Shown: piece after piece, positions 42,582 to 50,901 of the stretch
How positions within the stretch are numbered: position 1 is the stretch's first letter
Layout of the letters: the number at the start of each line of letters is the position of its first letter
Source: a virus
IMG/VR virus record: IMGVR_UViG_3300045125_000140
Coordinates: 91,303 to 155,302 of that record
Strand: one strand, 5' to 3'
Length of the DNA stretch: 64,000 nt
The notes under the pieces: model-generated
Seen by the model: only the letters and a program-made list of their open reading frames with translations
What the model was told of the DNA's origin: nothing
Database searches by the model: none
Program-made: the position numbers and the translations under genes

Positions 42582-44298
42582 TTTGGAGCTCCCTCAAATC
42601 TCGCTCAATTGAGTCGAGCGCGTACATCGCTGTGCGCAACGGTCGCGAATCGACATCAAGACCCAATCGAGAAGCGAGCAAGAGCTTAGCCACCACGTCC
42701 TTGGCTTCTGAGATCTGCTCGGTCTTATCGATGAACTTGTGGAGGTTTTCGGGCGTAAGGAAGTTCAAACCCAACACCGCGTCAATCGTTGTTCTCGATT
42801 GATCGTCCGTAACTGCAGCTACCTTAATGTGGTATCCGTTGCCCGCCGGGAACGAGAACGAGCTGCACGGAACTATGTAAGTAGCTTCGCGCAGGAGATT
42901 AACCGGCGCAACTTTATCCGACGCAATTTTAACTACCGGGGCCTCGGGCGTAGGCCAAGTCGCGGAAAGGTGAAGCTCTCCTCCATCCTGGATAGCTTCG
43001 AGAACCGCGCGCACTTCGTTCTTCGGGAACCGCTCAACAAGGAACTGTGCGGTCTTCTCGATCGAATGACCGTCCTTCGGGAACCCGTCAAGACCGGAGA
43101 TGCTCACGCGGCCGTCAAAGCAGGCCATGTGCACATAGTCTCCGTAATGCTGCTGGGTCAATTCCGCGTCGGTCGAATTAAGGGGTTCGACCTTACGGGC
43201 CGTCTTCACCCAGCTCCAATCGAGGGGAAGGGCAAGGTTGGTCCCGTCGCCTACCGGCGCCTTAAGGCTAGCCGATTTGATAAGGTTAACGTGACGGCCG
43301 AAGCTGTCGGTCGTACCCCAACCGAAGTCGGTCGTGTACTTAATCTTGAGAGGCTCGGTGGCCAGGATATGCTCACCCGCAATCTTGACGAACACGCCGG
43401 TGTCACCAGACTCAGGCATAACATGGGGAATCTCGGTGTCGGCCGAGCACGGTGCTACCGAGATGCCGATATCCTTACGGAAGTGCGTGTAGCTGGCGTG
43501 CTTGTCCAGACCAACAACGAGGCCGCGGTTATCCTTAACCTGACCCTCGCTATCGAATACGTAGTCCGCGACCATTGCGGGAATTTGACCGAACTGTGTC
43601 GCGACGGTAAACACACCGGCGGTGGCTTTCTTTTCGAACGGACGAGCGGTACGAACCTTTAGGTGGCCGAGACCCTTGCCTCTCCACGAATTGTCTTTCG
43701 CGACTTCCTTGGGCTGCATAGCCATAAGGCCGCGGAGAACGTCTTGTACAGCCGCGTTCTTAACTAGTGCCGCCTTAAATTCGTACTGATTATCAAACGT
43801 CTTTGCGACCGCCTTCTCAAATACCGACTTATCGAAAACCTGCTCAGCGAGAGACGCGTACGTATACTTGCCGTCAAACGGGGGCTGCGAACGACCGTAG
43901 AGAGACTGGTCGGTCATTTCGCCCTGACCAGGCGTGGTCGGCTTACCGAGCTTCGTGTCCTGAAGGGTGGACTCGAGCGACGTACGAGTGAGGGGATAGA
44001 GCTTCCCTTCGAACTGGAATACGTCAAGAGGGGCCATCTTGAACTTATCGATAATGATCGGGATCAATACCTTATCATCGATGGCGATCGAGCCGATACC
44101 CGCGCCCATCTCGCCGTCTACCTTGGTCATGTAGATAGCGATGTTGTGCTCTTGAATAAACGGGTGCTCGCGGTGCAGCGCTTGCGAGATATCCTGCTGC
44201 CACGAATTTGAATCGCGGCTAAGGGTAATAGTCGCAATTTTCTCAAGGCCCTTGTACGCGGCCTGCTTTACGAAGAGGTCGGATTTTTCGTATAACAT
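42547..44298 (-). CDS. large virion protein with many K-x-A motifs
   Basis: 583 residues starting MLYEKSDLFVKQAA. Alternating beta segments and helices, with more than ten K-x-A-type motifs (LEKIAT, LVKNAA, FVKIAG, LIKSAS, WVKTAR, IEKTAQ and VVKIAS). No enzyme motif is seen. It overlaps the candidate small terminase gene by 35 nt. A structural protein of the head interior or vertex is likely. The spread of K-x-A sites suggests processing. Confidence 0.5.
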   Translation of the reverse strand: MLYEKSDLFVKQAAYKGLEKIATITLSRDSNSWQQDISQALHREHPFIQEHNIAIYMTKVDGEMGAGIGSIAIDDKVLIPIIIDKFKMAPLDVFQFEGKLYPLTRTSLESTLQDTKLGKPTTPGQGEMTDQSLYGRSQPPFDGKYTYASLAEQVFDKSVFEKAVAKTFDNQYEFKAALVKNAAVQDVLRGLMAMQPKEVAKDNSWRGKGLGHLKVRTARPFEKKATAGVFTVATQFGQIPAMVADYVFDSEGQVKDNRGLVVGLDKHASYTHFRKDIGISVAPCSADTEIPHVMPESGDTGVFVKIAGEHILATEPLKIKYTTDFGWGTTDSFGRHVNLIKSASLKAPVGDGTNLALPLDWSWVKTARKVEPLNSTDAELTQQHYGDYVHMACFDGRVSISGLDGFPKDGHSIEKTAQFLVERFPKNEVRAVLEAIQDGGELHLSATWPTPEAPVVKIASDKVAPVNLLREATYIVPCSSFSFPAGNGYHIKVAAVTDDQSRTTIDAVLGLNFLTPENLHKFIDKTEQISEAKDVVAKLLLASRLGLDVDSRPLRTAMYALDSIERDLRELQNAVETQERATG

Positions 44299-44377
44299 AC
44301 GGTATTGCCCGAAAAGAGAGTGGGCCCTACCTTAAGTTTATCCGTAATTTTTCTAAAATCCGCCTACGGGGTAAAAC

Positions 44378-44770
44378 TTAACTGGCGAATACCGACGGAA
44401 ACGATGCCACGGCAATGTTCACCTCGTGAAAAAAGTCTATATCCAGCGGGTTAGGGTGAACAAAATACTTGTCGCCGGCTTTAACTACCGGAACCCCGTT
44501 TACAAATACTTTGGCCGGAACGGATAATCCTGGGTCAGGAAGAACTGGAACCAGCCCGTCTAGTGTATTAGCCAGCACTCCTGGGCTGGTCGGCCCAGCA
44601 TATGTAAATCCCGTGTGGCCGGTAGACGGATCGGCCCAGGTGGTCATCGGAACTCCGTTTATAAATACGGGAGAGACGCCCCGAGTGAAGTGATCGTTAA
44701 CCGTAAGCCCGACAACGCACTCTCCTGCGATTAAAGAGCCGGCGGTGCATATAGGACTAGCTACGGCCAT
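44378..44770 (-). CDS. PAAR-like tail spike tip protein
   Basis: 130 residues with the features of PAAR-like proteins: small, Gly/Pro-rich, and with repeated strand-turn units (SPVFINGVPMTTWADPSTG and AKVFVNGVPVVKAGDKYFVH), with His and Cys residues that could bind metal. Such proteins cap the central spike below the baseplate and sharpen it for membrane puncture. The neighbouring fibre genes and the hub/spike gene at 50902 support this. Canonical PAAR motifs are only partly visible. Confidence 0.55.
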   Translation of the reverse strand: MAVASPICTAGSLIAGECVVGLTVNDHFTRGVSPVFINGVPMTTWADPSTGHTGFTYAGPTSPGVLANTLDGLVPVLPDPGLSVPAKVFVNGVPVVKAGDKYFVHPNPLDIDFFHEVNIAVASFPSVFAS

Positions 44771-44771
44771 A

Positions 44772-45095
44772 TCACGTTATTTCAAGATAGGTGGCGTAGC
44801 AATCCAAGCGGTTTGCCGCCGATGCCTTCACCTTAAGAACGTCCGACGCCTGCAGCACCAACGACTCGGTAATCACCTGAAGCGTCGTCGATACGGGTAC
44901 CGTCGCGCCCTTGATGATGTAGTAGTCCGTCGAGCTGTACGTCACGTACACGTCGATTGTTGCCGTCGCCGCCGTATCAATATTTGATACGTACAAGCTC
45001 TTGACGATCGACGTGGTCAAAGACGGAACCGTGTATACGTTGGTTGCCGTAGTGGCGCTTAATTTTACGCCGGTTCGCTTAAATGTATTAGCCAT
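44772..45095 (-). CDS. small beta-rich tail-associated protein
   Basis: 107 residues starting MANTFKRTGVKLS. Nearly all beta strands with Thr, Val and Ala (ATIDVYVTYSSTDYYIIKG). It resembles small virion proteins found near fibre genes in many phages, sometimes head fibres or baseplate parts. Its single-base overlap with the next gene shows tight packing. Confidence 0.55.
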   Translation of the reverse strand: MANTFKRTGVKLSATTATNVYTVPSLTTSIVKSLYVSNIDTAATATIDVYVTYSSTDYYIIKGATVPVSTTLQVITESLVLQASDVLKVKASAANRLDCYATYLEIT

Positions 45096-45391
45096 TAGTT
45101 ACTCGGAAATTGGTATCCGGGCGGCACGGTGCCTAGTTCCCAGCCGCCGAGCGCCATACGATCTTCGTACGGCACGTAGGGAAGCCCGAAGAAGCTGCAC
45201 GCGTCCTCTTCGGAATCGAACCAGTACCACCCGTCGACGGGCAGTGTATACGAATCCTTCTCTTCGCGGTAGAGCTCAAAATCTTTGTGCTTAACAAAAT
45301 TTGGGCCGTGCGCGATGTAGGTTTCGTGTGACTTAAAGAAGCCATCCGGTTTATAGGAATAGCTATCCGGATTGATATCTGTATCAGCCAC
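45095..45391 (-). CDS. hypothetical protein near the fibre genes
   Basis: 98 residues, rich in Tyr, Phe, Asp and Pro. A segment VDGWYWFDSEEDACSFFGLP looks like a small domain of fibre-assembly proteins with a Trp-rich core. A chaperone or fibre-linked role is possible from position. It is unrecognised. Confidence 0.5.
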   Translation of the reverse strand: MADTDINPDSYSYKPDGFFKSHETYIAHGPNFVKHKDFELYREEKDSYTLPVDGWYWFDSEEDACSFFGLPYVPYEDRMALGGWELGTVPPGYQFPSN

Positions 45392-45896
45392 TTACCGTCC
45401 ATCCTTTCCCAGTAGCGATGCTGGTATCGTCCGTCGCGGTCCCCCAGTTACCGGTTACCGTGATGGTTTGAGCACCAACAGCTGTACCTAAATTGGTGTA
45501 TATCGTGTTTAACTCGGCCGCGGCTAACTTGCAATTTTGATAAGAGTGCCCGTATTTCATGCCGGTGGTGTAGCCGCTGCGTATATTTATATTAGTAGCA
45601 AAACTAGATACAGCCGCGGCCACACTTGTTAAATCTATGATTGGAAGAATCGTTAGCGCAGAGGCGCCTCCAAACACAGAGTTTGCGGAAGTGACGGAAC
45701 CAAACGAAATAGATTCAATATAGGTTAGCGCGCTTCCAGAAAACATACTACCCACATCAGTGGCGCTGGGCGCGTTAATTTTAGGTAAAACTCTAAGACC
45801 GGTTCCGCTAAAACAAGAGCTGACATTTGTGGCTCTGGGAAAGTTAAATTGTGGAACAAAACTGGATGATGCCGTATTACCTAACATCCCGCTCAC
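45384..45896 (-). CDS. LRR tail fibre, C-terminal part (frame-shifted)
   Basis: 170 residues that continue the leucine-rich repeats of the next feature (ATNVSSCFSGTGLRVLPKIN, then ATDVGSMFSGSAL) and end in a capping region with a helix (NCKLAAAELNTIYTNLG) and GNWGTATDD. The 45917 frame ends 20 nt away. One extra base in the A5 run at 45930-45934 joins the two without loss (CYSLKNIPSIDTSSATNV). Taken alone it has no good start. Confidence 0.65.
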   Translation of the reverse strand: MSGMLGNTASSSFVPQFNFPRATNVSSCFSGTGLRVLPKINAPSATDVGSMFSGSALTYIESISFGSVTSANSVFGGASALTILPIIDLTSVAAAVSSFATNINIRSGYTTGMKYGHSYQNCKLAAAELNTIYTNLGTAVGAQTITVTGNWGTATDDTSIATGKGWTVSG

Positions 45897-45916
45897 GTTA
45901 GTCGCAGACGAAGTGT

Positions 45917-47704
45917 CTATTGATGGGATATTTTTAGGCTATAACAGCTACTAAAGGTGCTACCGGTGTTTGTCACTAACGCAGTATTTATGACAGAAAC
46001 AGATTTTAATGCGTGGCAATTAAAAAATGTTGCGTTCAGTGTCGTAGCGGATGCGGCATTTATTACAGGCACCTCTTCTAATAGATAACAGTTTGCAAAC
46101 AAACCTGACAAATTTGATGCTTTCGCAGCATCTAAATACTTAATTGATTTAAGAGAATTGCAATTTGAAAACATACTCGCTAATGTCGTACACGCAGCGG
46201 TATTTAAATACCCCACTGATCTTAATCGGGAGCAGTTGCTAAACATAAAGCTAGCGTCGGTGACACTTCGCAAATCTAAATCAGGCACCTCTTGCAACTG
46301 CCTGCAACCATTAAACATGTTTGATGTATTTAACAAATTTATAGAATTCATGGGAGGAATTCTAATTAACGATGCGCAGCTTGAGAAGGCACTTCCTCCA
46401 TAAAGAGCGTTTGATGTTATTCTGACTGGTGCGTATTGTAGCGAGTAGCAATTACTGAAGGCCGACTGAAACGTAGTAACAGTCTCTGACGTTATTTCGG
46501 GCATAGACACTAATGACCGACAATCTGAGAAGGCGCTTTCGAGATTAGTTATCCCACTTGTCGTAAACGACGGAATAGCTGTAAGAAAATTACAACCAGA
46601 AAAACACTGCCTTAAATCTGTTGGCGTTGAGGGCGGTAGCGATATAATTTTTTCTAATCCGTAGCAGCCGAGCATCATGTTTACCCAGGAAGTCAGTCCT
46701 GTATTTGAGCCAACAAACTCAAATTGCTCTAACATTGCGGGCTTGCTTCCCGTTCCGAATCCTCCAATAACAAGTGTTGTTAAATTTTGACCCGCAACTT
46801 TTACATCCAACCAGCCAGACATATAATCCGCCAAACCGGATTGATTATGCTTTATATTTAAATCAACTTTAGTTAAGTTTTGACCTGCTTGTGGCGTTAT
46901 AGTTATTATTACTACCTTGTAACCGCGAAACTCACTTTGTCCGCTTATCGCCGCATATTCCGTGGTAGTGTATTGTTTATACGCAGCTGTGTTAGATGTG
47001 TAGTTGTTAGATGTTCCGTCACCCCAATCTACCGTGTAATTTCCTTGACACGTAAAAGCGACAAAATTTGAGTTATTGTTATATACCGCAAAGGCACCAA
47101 CAAATTTTTGATCCCCGTTGCTAACGGATGGTGAGCTCGGCCAACCACCTATAACTACCGTAGGTGGTTCTGCGTACTTGTTAGTAAATCCACTTAACGT
47201 GATACCTGTAACCTGATTTGAGGATACTGTCGCTGTTGCTGACGCTCCTTGATTCATACCGTATATAAAAACTGTCGGGGCTGATGTGTATCCTGACCCA
47301 TTTGCTGTGATTGTTACGGTGTCTAAATCGGCTTGTATATAAGCAGTAGCTGCGGCATTCGAACCGCCACCACCTGAAAAACCTATTGCCGGTGCCGACG
47401 TATAGCCTGACCCATTTCTAATTTTTGCAACAACTATTGCAGGTTTTACGCTTCCAGACGTGCTTATCGTAATTGCGGGTTGACCGATATACCGAGTTCC
47501 CGTAGTTCCGAATGTTATAGCTGTGATGACTCCGTTAGTTCGAGTAACGCTAGTTATCGTTGCGGTCGTTCCTCCGGATGCGGGAGCTGAAAATGTAATT
47601 GTTGGATCTGAGGTGTAGCCTTCGCCCCCATAGATTATGTCGACGCCGTAAACTTGGTAGTAGCTGGTTACTGCGGTTATGGTGTTACGAAGTTCGCGTA
47701 ACAT
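45917..47704 (-). CDS. tail fibre/adhesin with BspA-type leucine-rich repeats
   Basis: 595 residues. The first 190 are Gly/Thr-rich beta repeats around GSGYTSxP (YGGEGYTSDPTITF, then NGSGYTSAPAIGF), followed by a small Ig-like region. From about residue 330 come at least nine repeats of 23-24 residues with the pattern FSNCxxLxxxPxIxxxxxT. That is the BspA-like LRR type used by surface adhesins. In a phage fibre locus it should be a receptor-binding domain. The start at 47704 is not genuine. The gene begins at 48015 and is interrupted by frame changes near 47953 and 47690, and again near 45932. Confidence 0.7.
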   Translation of the reverse strand: MLRELRNTITAVTSYYQVYGVDIIYGGEGYTSDPTITFSAPASGGTTATITSVTRTNGVITAITFGTTGTRYIGQPAITISTSGSVKPAIVVAKIRNGSGYTSAPAIGFSGGGGSNAAATAYIQADLDTVTITANGSGYTSAPTVFIYGMNQGASATATVSSNQVTGITLSGFTNKYAEPPTVVIGGWPSSPSVSNGDQKFVGAFAVYNNNSNFVAFTCQGNYTVDWGDGTSNNYTSNTAAYKQYTTTEYAAISGQSEFRGYKVVIITITPQAGQNLTKVDLNIKHNQSGLADYMSGWLDVKVAGQNLTTLVIGGFGTGSKPAMLEQFEFVGSNTGLTSWVNMMLGCYGLEKIISLPPSTPTDLRQCFSGCNFLTAIPSFTTSGITNLESAFSDCRSLVSMPEITSETVTTFQSAFSNCYSLQYAPVRITSNALYGGSAFSSCASLIRIPPMNSINLLNTSNMFNGCRQLQEVPDLDLRSVTDASFMFSNCSRLRSVGYLNTAACTTLASMFSNCNSLKSIKYLDAAKASNLSGLFANCYLLEEVPVINAASATTLNATFFNCHALKSVSVINTALVTNTGSTFSSCYSLKISHQ

Positions 47705-47942
47705 AAGCTTCGGCGCCGCTGCCTCCTCCGCCTGTAAATGTTACCGTAGGATCAGATGTGTAGCTAGAACCAACGTTAGTTACACGGAAAGAAGTCACCG
47801 ATCCATCTTTAAGAGACACAGTGGCGGTAGCTCCGGAGCCACCGCCGCTCGATGGCCGAACGTACGTATCCGCATAAGGATATAAACCATCATCTGTGTA
47901 GCCGGACACAACAGAATACGTGTGATCTCGAGAACTAAACAC
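47685..47942 (-). CDS. LRR tail fibre, N-terminal repeat part (frame-shifted)
   Basis: An 85-codon frame whose content (DGLYPYADTYVRPSSGGGSG, then GSSYTSDPTVTFTGGGGSG) is the first GSxYTSDP repeat of the LRR fibre. It joins the 45917 frame after removal of one base near 47690. GTG at 47942 has no ribosome site. The true start is the 48015 ATG. Confidence 0.6.
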   Translation of the reverse strand: MFSSRDHTYSVVSGYTDDGLYPYADTYVRPSSGGGSGATATVSLKDGSVTSFRVTNVGSSYTSDPTVTFTGGGGSGAEAYVTRTS

Positions 47943-47946
47943 TCCC

Positions 47947-48015
47947 TTAGCAACCGACAGCGGAATCTTTCGCCTCTACACCACCAATATACCCGTTATT
48001 TCCACGACTCGGCAT
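47947..48015 (-). CDS. LRR tail fibre, first 22 codons
   Basis: ATG at 48015 with AGGAG six bases upstream gives MPSRGNNGYIGGVEAKDSAV, a start typical of phage tail proteins, then stops. Dropping one G near 47955 joins it to AKGVFSSRDHTY in the 47685 frame, so this is the authentic 5' end of the LRR fibre gene. It overlaps nothing and sits right after the 48017 gene. Confidence 0.55.
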   Translation of the reverse strand: MPSRGNNGYIGGVEAKDSAVGC

Positions 48016-48016
48016 A

Positions 48017-48370
48017 TTACACTCCTAAGAACCAGGCTACCGCTGTTTCGTCGGAACCGGCGCCGCCGGAGGGTGCCGCCCAAAAAACAGGCGGATCATT
48101 ATTAATGTCGTAAGTGAGCACGTCGCCATCGTTTGCGGATGATGGATCTACGGTGTAGAGGCCACCAGATCCGTCACCGATGACCATCATTCCTAGTACT
48201 GTAAATTCTGATAGCGGGACGTACGCGATCTCCTGAACTACGGTAGTGGAGGTCCCTAGGAAAAGTTTCTTGTCGGCGGTGTTGGCGAATATCTCGCCGA
48301 CAAGAACTCCAGTTGTCGGAGTGGCGGCGCCCGACGTCGTCGATCTTCTAAGAACTATTCTGTTAGGCAT
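48017..48370 (-). CDS. tail fibre-associated protein
   Basis: 117 residues. MPNRIVLRRSTTSGAATPT followed by VGEIFANTADKKLFLG is the common N-terminal signature of phage fibre and baseplate-wedge proteins in which a short repeat binds the tail (GEIxxNxxxKKLFxG). The rest (VVIGDGSGGLYTVDPSS, then DVLTYDINNDPPVFW) is the usual fibre beta repeat. It may be a short fibre, or the last part of the damaged fibre upstream. Confidence 0.6.
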   Translation of the reverse strand: MPNRIVLRRSTTSGAATPTTGVLVGEIFANTADKKLFLGTSTTVVQEIAYVPLSEFTVLGMMVIGDGSGGLYTVDPSSANDGDVLTYDINNDPPVFWAAPSGGAGSDETAVAWFLGV

Positions 48371-48395
48371 GTCCTGTGTTCCCCCTCATGATACA

Positions 48396-48623
48396 TCAGT
48401 ACGTGCCGCCGTCAATAGTGCTGTTATCGTGAATCAACATGGTGGCGTCATGGTATCTGGATATCGTGATGGATGGAGTATTAGCCCAGTTGACATGATA
48501 AATGTCAAAGATCCGGTAGTATTTCCGGAGATGGTGAATGCGCACGAGGTGGCTAAGATTGCCGCCGACCGTTAGCGTCCGCCCGCCGTTATTTATCGCC
48601 GGTTCCACCGTACGTCGAGCCAA
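48396..48623 (-). CDS. long tail fibre fragment, C-terminal end
   Basis: A frame with fibre-like content at its start (PAINNGGRTLTVGGNLSH) and end (HDATMLIHDNSTIDGGTY, the usual last residues before the stop). The middle matches better in another frame (CAFTISGNTTGSLTF). It is therefore a piece of the damaged fibre gene, not an independent protein. Confidence 0.45.
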   Translation of the reverse strand: MARRTVEPAINNGGRTLTVGGNLSHLVRIHHLRKYYRIFDIYHVNWANTPSITISRYHDATMLIHDNSTIDGGTY

Positions 48624-48885
48624 TCATCGAACCTTGCCACGAACCAGTTCCAATCGTACCTACCGATGTAAGCGAGGAGCTTGTAACACCGCTGCCGAGC
48701 GTTGTCGCGGAGAGCACCGACGTTCCGGCGATCTTGTAGATCTTGGTGGACGCGAGATCCATGTGCTCGCTGCTTGTCCACGAGTCGGTAGCGTCTACCC
48801 AGTTAAACGTCTTGTCGGTGGCGCCTTTAAGCGTGATGCCGCCGCCGTCTGCTGTGACGTCTGTTGGCGTCGCTACGTCCGCCAA
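48589..48885 (-). CDS. long tail fibre fragment, shaft region
   Basis: 98 codons of typical fibre shaft: ADGGGITLKGATDKTFNWVD, MDLASTKIYKIAGTSVLS and GSWQGSMIGSTYGGTG. It connects upstream to the 48827 frame (NIIL then ADVATPTDV, one extra G in between) and downstream to the 48396 frame. No ribosome site is seen. Confidence 0.55.
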   Translation of the reverse strand: MADVATPTDVTADGGGITLKGATDKTFNWVDATDSWTSSEHMDLASTKIYKIAGTSVLSATTLGSGVTSSSLTSVGTIGTGSWQGSMIGSTYGGTGDK

Positions 48886-49348
48886 GTATTATGTTCTTGT
48901 CTTCGACAACAAGACTGGTGCTATTGATATTGGTTGTTGTACCGTTAACCGTGAGGTTTCCTGAAACAACCAAGCTCTTAACGGTTACGTCACCGTCCCC
49001 GTCGACGTAGGTCTGCAAAACATCTGATGGATCGTAAATTTCAAGCAAGTTCGCCGTCTGGGAAACAGATGCACTGATTTTCAACCCGACAACGTTTGAT
49101 GTCAGATTTATATCATTTCGATTACTGGTGGTCGGTCCAGTGGTTAGATACTGCGTATGGTCGTCGTCCGCTAAGCCCGTTAAGAGGCCGTGATCGGTTA
49201 CGCCCGAAGACGGCGTCGCCCAGGCCAACGCTCCGGAAGATACCGTAAGAACCTGTCCGTTTGTTCCTATGCCGAGGCGCGAAACCGTGGCGCTTCCAGT
49301 TCCGTAAATAAGGTCGCCGGCCGTAGTTACCGTGGACTTGGGAATCAA
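48827..49348 (-). CDS. long tail fibre fragment, shaft region
   Basis: 173 codons with fibre repeats: LGIGTNGQVLTVSSGALAWA, HGLLTGLADDDHTQYL (a well known fibre motif DDDHxQYL) and SGNLTVNGTTTNINSTSLVV. After NIIL it drifts out of register (SRRRRHHA). Part of one fibre gene running from about 49796 to 48396. Confidence 0.6.
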   Translation of the reverse strand: MIPKSTVTTAGDLIYGTGSATVSRLGIGTNGQVLTVSSGALAWATPSSGVTDHGLLTGLADDDHTQYLTTGPTTSNRNDINLTSNVVGLKISASVSQTANLLEIYDPSDVLQTYVDGDGDVTVKSLVVSGNLTVNGTTTNINSTSLVVEDKNIILGGRSDANRRHSRRRRHHA

Positions 49349-49796
49349 TCGTGTCTACGTAAGTTTTGGTCGCCGCGTCCTGGGCAGAGGTCGGATCGAG
49401 TACACTAGTTATTGTTTGAGACGAGGCGTCGAAACCGACGTGCGGTATATCTTACCGGACGCGTTAACCTAGGCGATTGTATCGGTCAACACTCGCAGTT
49501 ATTGCCAGTTCCGTAAGATTTAGCTGTCTGAGATGCAGCCGAGTTTTATAGTTAACCCGACTACGTTAGTAGTTCCAGTACACCTGAATAGTGTTCTGAG
49601 CGGCAGTATCAGGTCTGCTGCGTCAACATATCCGATTTCATTTACAGCGTTCGAGCCGCGTTACCGACCCACACCTTATGTCCGCGTTCTTCCACTGGTA
49701 GAAACGTTTACAGCAAACTCGCCCTGAACCAGCGACGTAGGTATCGAGCACGGTGTGATTTGTCGTGCTATTTTTGATTTTAATTACATTGGCCAT
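49349..49796 (-). pseudogene. long tail fibre, N-terminal part with several frame changes
   Basis: No long frame exists in this 448-bp stretch. ATG at 49796 gives MANVIKIKNSTTNHTVLD, then drifts. Other frames give LVQGEFAVNVSTSG and NAVNEIGYVDAADLI, the familiar fibre phrases GELAVNV and GNAxN. At least three one-base changes are needed to restore a reading frame. Together with 48396-49348 it forms one broken fibre gene of about 460 codons. Confidence 0.55.
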
Positions 49797-50578
49797 TAGA
49801 AGGTACCCCCGTCAGTTACTTCTGACTGGTCACGAGATGTCCACGCCGATCCTGAATATGAGAGTAGGTCGGTCGCATTAGGAGACGCTGCATTAACATT
49901 GCTGAGGTCGTTCAGAGATAACACCTCTGACACCCAGCCCGCCGCGATCTTTCCAGAAGCTTGCGCCTTTACGACGGCGTTAGCTGTTGGCGTGGCGGTT
50001 ATGTTATTTGCGGTGATATTTCCTGAGGCGTCGAAAGACGCCAAGGTAGTGCCACCGCTGTTTTGAATATTTAAAAGGTTGACCGTTTGCGAGGAGTGCC
50101 CTCGTACGGTTAACGGAATAAAATCGCCGGTTGGTTGAATAGTATTGCGGGTGCTCGTTATCGGCCCAAGTACCACCGAGTCGGTTGACGGGGCCTCGGA
50201 GCTAACCACAATAGGGCGCCCAAGCTCATCTTTAAAAACAAACCCAGTAGTATCAAAATAATGAATCTGCTGGCCCGGAGCTAAAGTTGCCTTATAAAAC
50301 TCACGTCGAGTTGTATTATCTTTTAATTTAAATATAACGGTCGAGGAGGCGGAGTCCTTGTTAATAACCGTCATAGATTTAATCTGCCGGTGCGTATCAA
50401 CGGCCGGGGCCGGAATAATCAGAACATTAGTAGTTCCGCTCGTAGTTCCGTTAATCGAGCCTGGCGTAATCGAGGTCGTAGTTATGTCAACAAACGAGGC
50501 GGTATACGGCAACTCTTCGAAAGTTGCCGAACCGGCTAGGGCTATCTCAATCGACAGCGTTGTTGACGTTAGAATCAT
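49796..50578 (-). CDS. tail fibre or baseplate wedge protein
   Basis: 260 residues. The N-terminal 120 residues are beta-rich with a Thr-rich loop (GSINGTTSGTTNVLIIPAPA), and the C-terminal half has fibre repeats (NLLNIQNSGGTTLASFDASG and AAGWVSEVLSLNDLSNV). It ends SEVTDGGTF, a common fibre terminus. Intact, unlike the next fibre gene. Possibly the connector between baseplate and fibre. Confidence 0.6.
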   Translation of the reverse strand: MILTSTTLSIEIALAGSATFEELPYTASFVDITTTSITPGSINGTTSGTTNVLIIPAPAVDTHRQIKSMTVINKDSASSTVIFKLKDNTTRREFYKATLAPGQQIHYFDTTGFVFKDELGRPIVVSSEAPSTDSVVLGPITSTRNTIQPTGDFIPLTVRGHSSQTVNLLNIQNSGGTTLASFDASGNITANNITATPTANAVVKAQASGKIAAGWVSEVLSLNDLSNVNAASPNATDLLSYSGSAWTSRDQSEVTDGGTF

Positions 50579-50895
50579 ATTCTAAGGGATATACGCGCCA
50601 TTACTTGTGGGTGGGTGAGCCCGCCGCTAGATCCCCCAGAGACCGGAGCAGGCTCCCATTTTCCACTACTATTATTATAAATCAGGGCGTCTCCGTTAGC
50701 CGGATTATCCGCAGAAACGTCCGATAAGCTCGTAAGTCGGTCAATTACCGTCCCCGAATCGACCGTCTCGAGACGTCCATCTTTTCCGATCTGAACCGTA
50801 GCATTCGGATACGAGCCCGGCAGCGGTGTTAGCTTTACGCCTTGCGCCGTGTTATCGGCAACTGATGTGGGTATATTTGTGTTTCTTGCGCCCAT
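50575..50895 (-). CDS. small fibre-related protein
   Basis: 106 residues. IGKDGRLETVDSGTVIDRLT and NPANGDALIYNNSSGKWEPA are typical fibre repeats (DALxYNxxxxxWxP). ATG overlaps little, and the stop overlaps the next start by 4 nt. A short fibre or collar between hub and fibres is likely. Confidence 0.55.
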   Translation of the reverse strand: MGARNTNIPTSVADNTAQGVKLTPLPGSYPNATVQIGKDGRLETVDSGTVIDRLTSLSDVSADNPANGDALIYNNSSGKWEPAPVSGGSSGGLTHPQVMARISLRI

Positions 50896-50901
50896 ATAAC
50901 C

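Noticed and set aside
190-49796. Systematic collapse of all long homopolymers by the assembler
   Set aside because: Runs of seven T (22400-22410) and seven A (31540-31546) survive, and some breaks need a base removed, so a single simple error type does not explain all frame changes.
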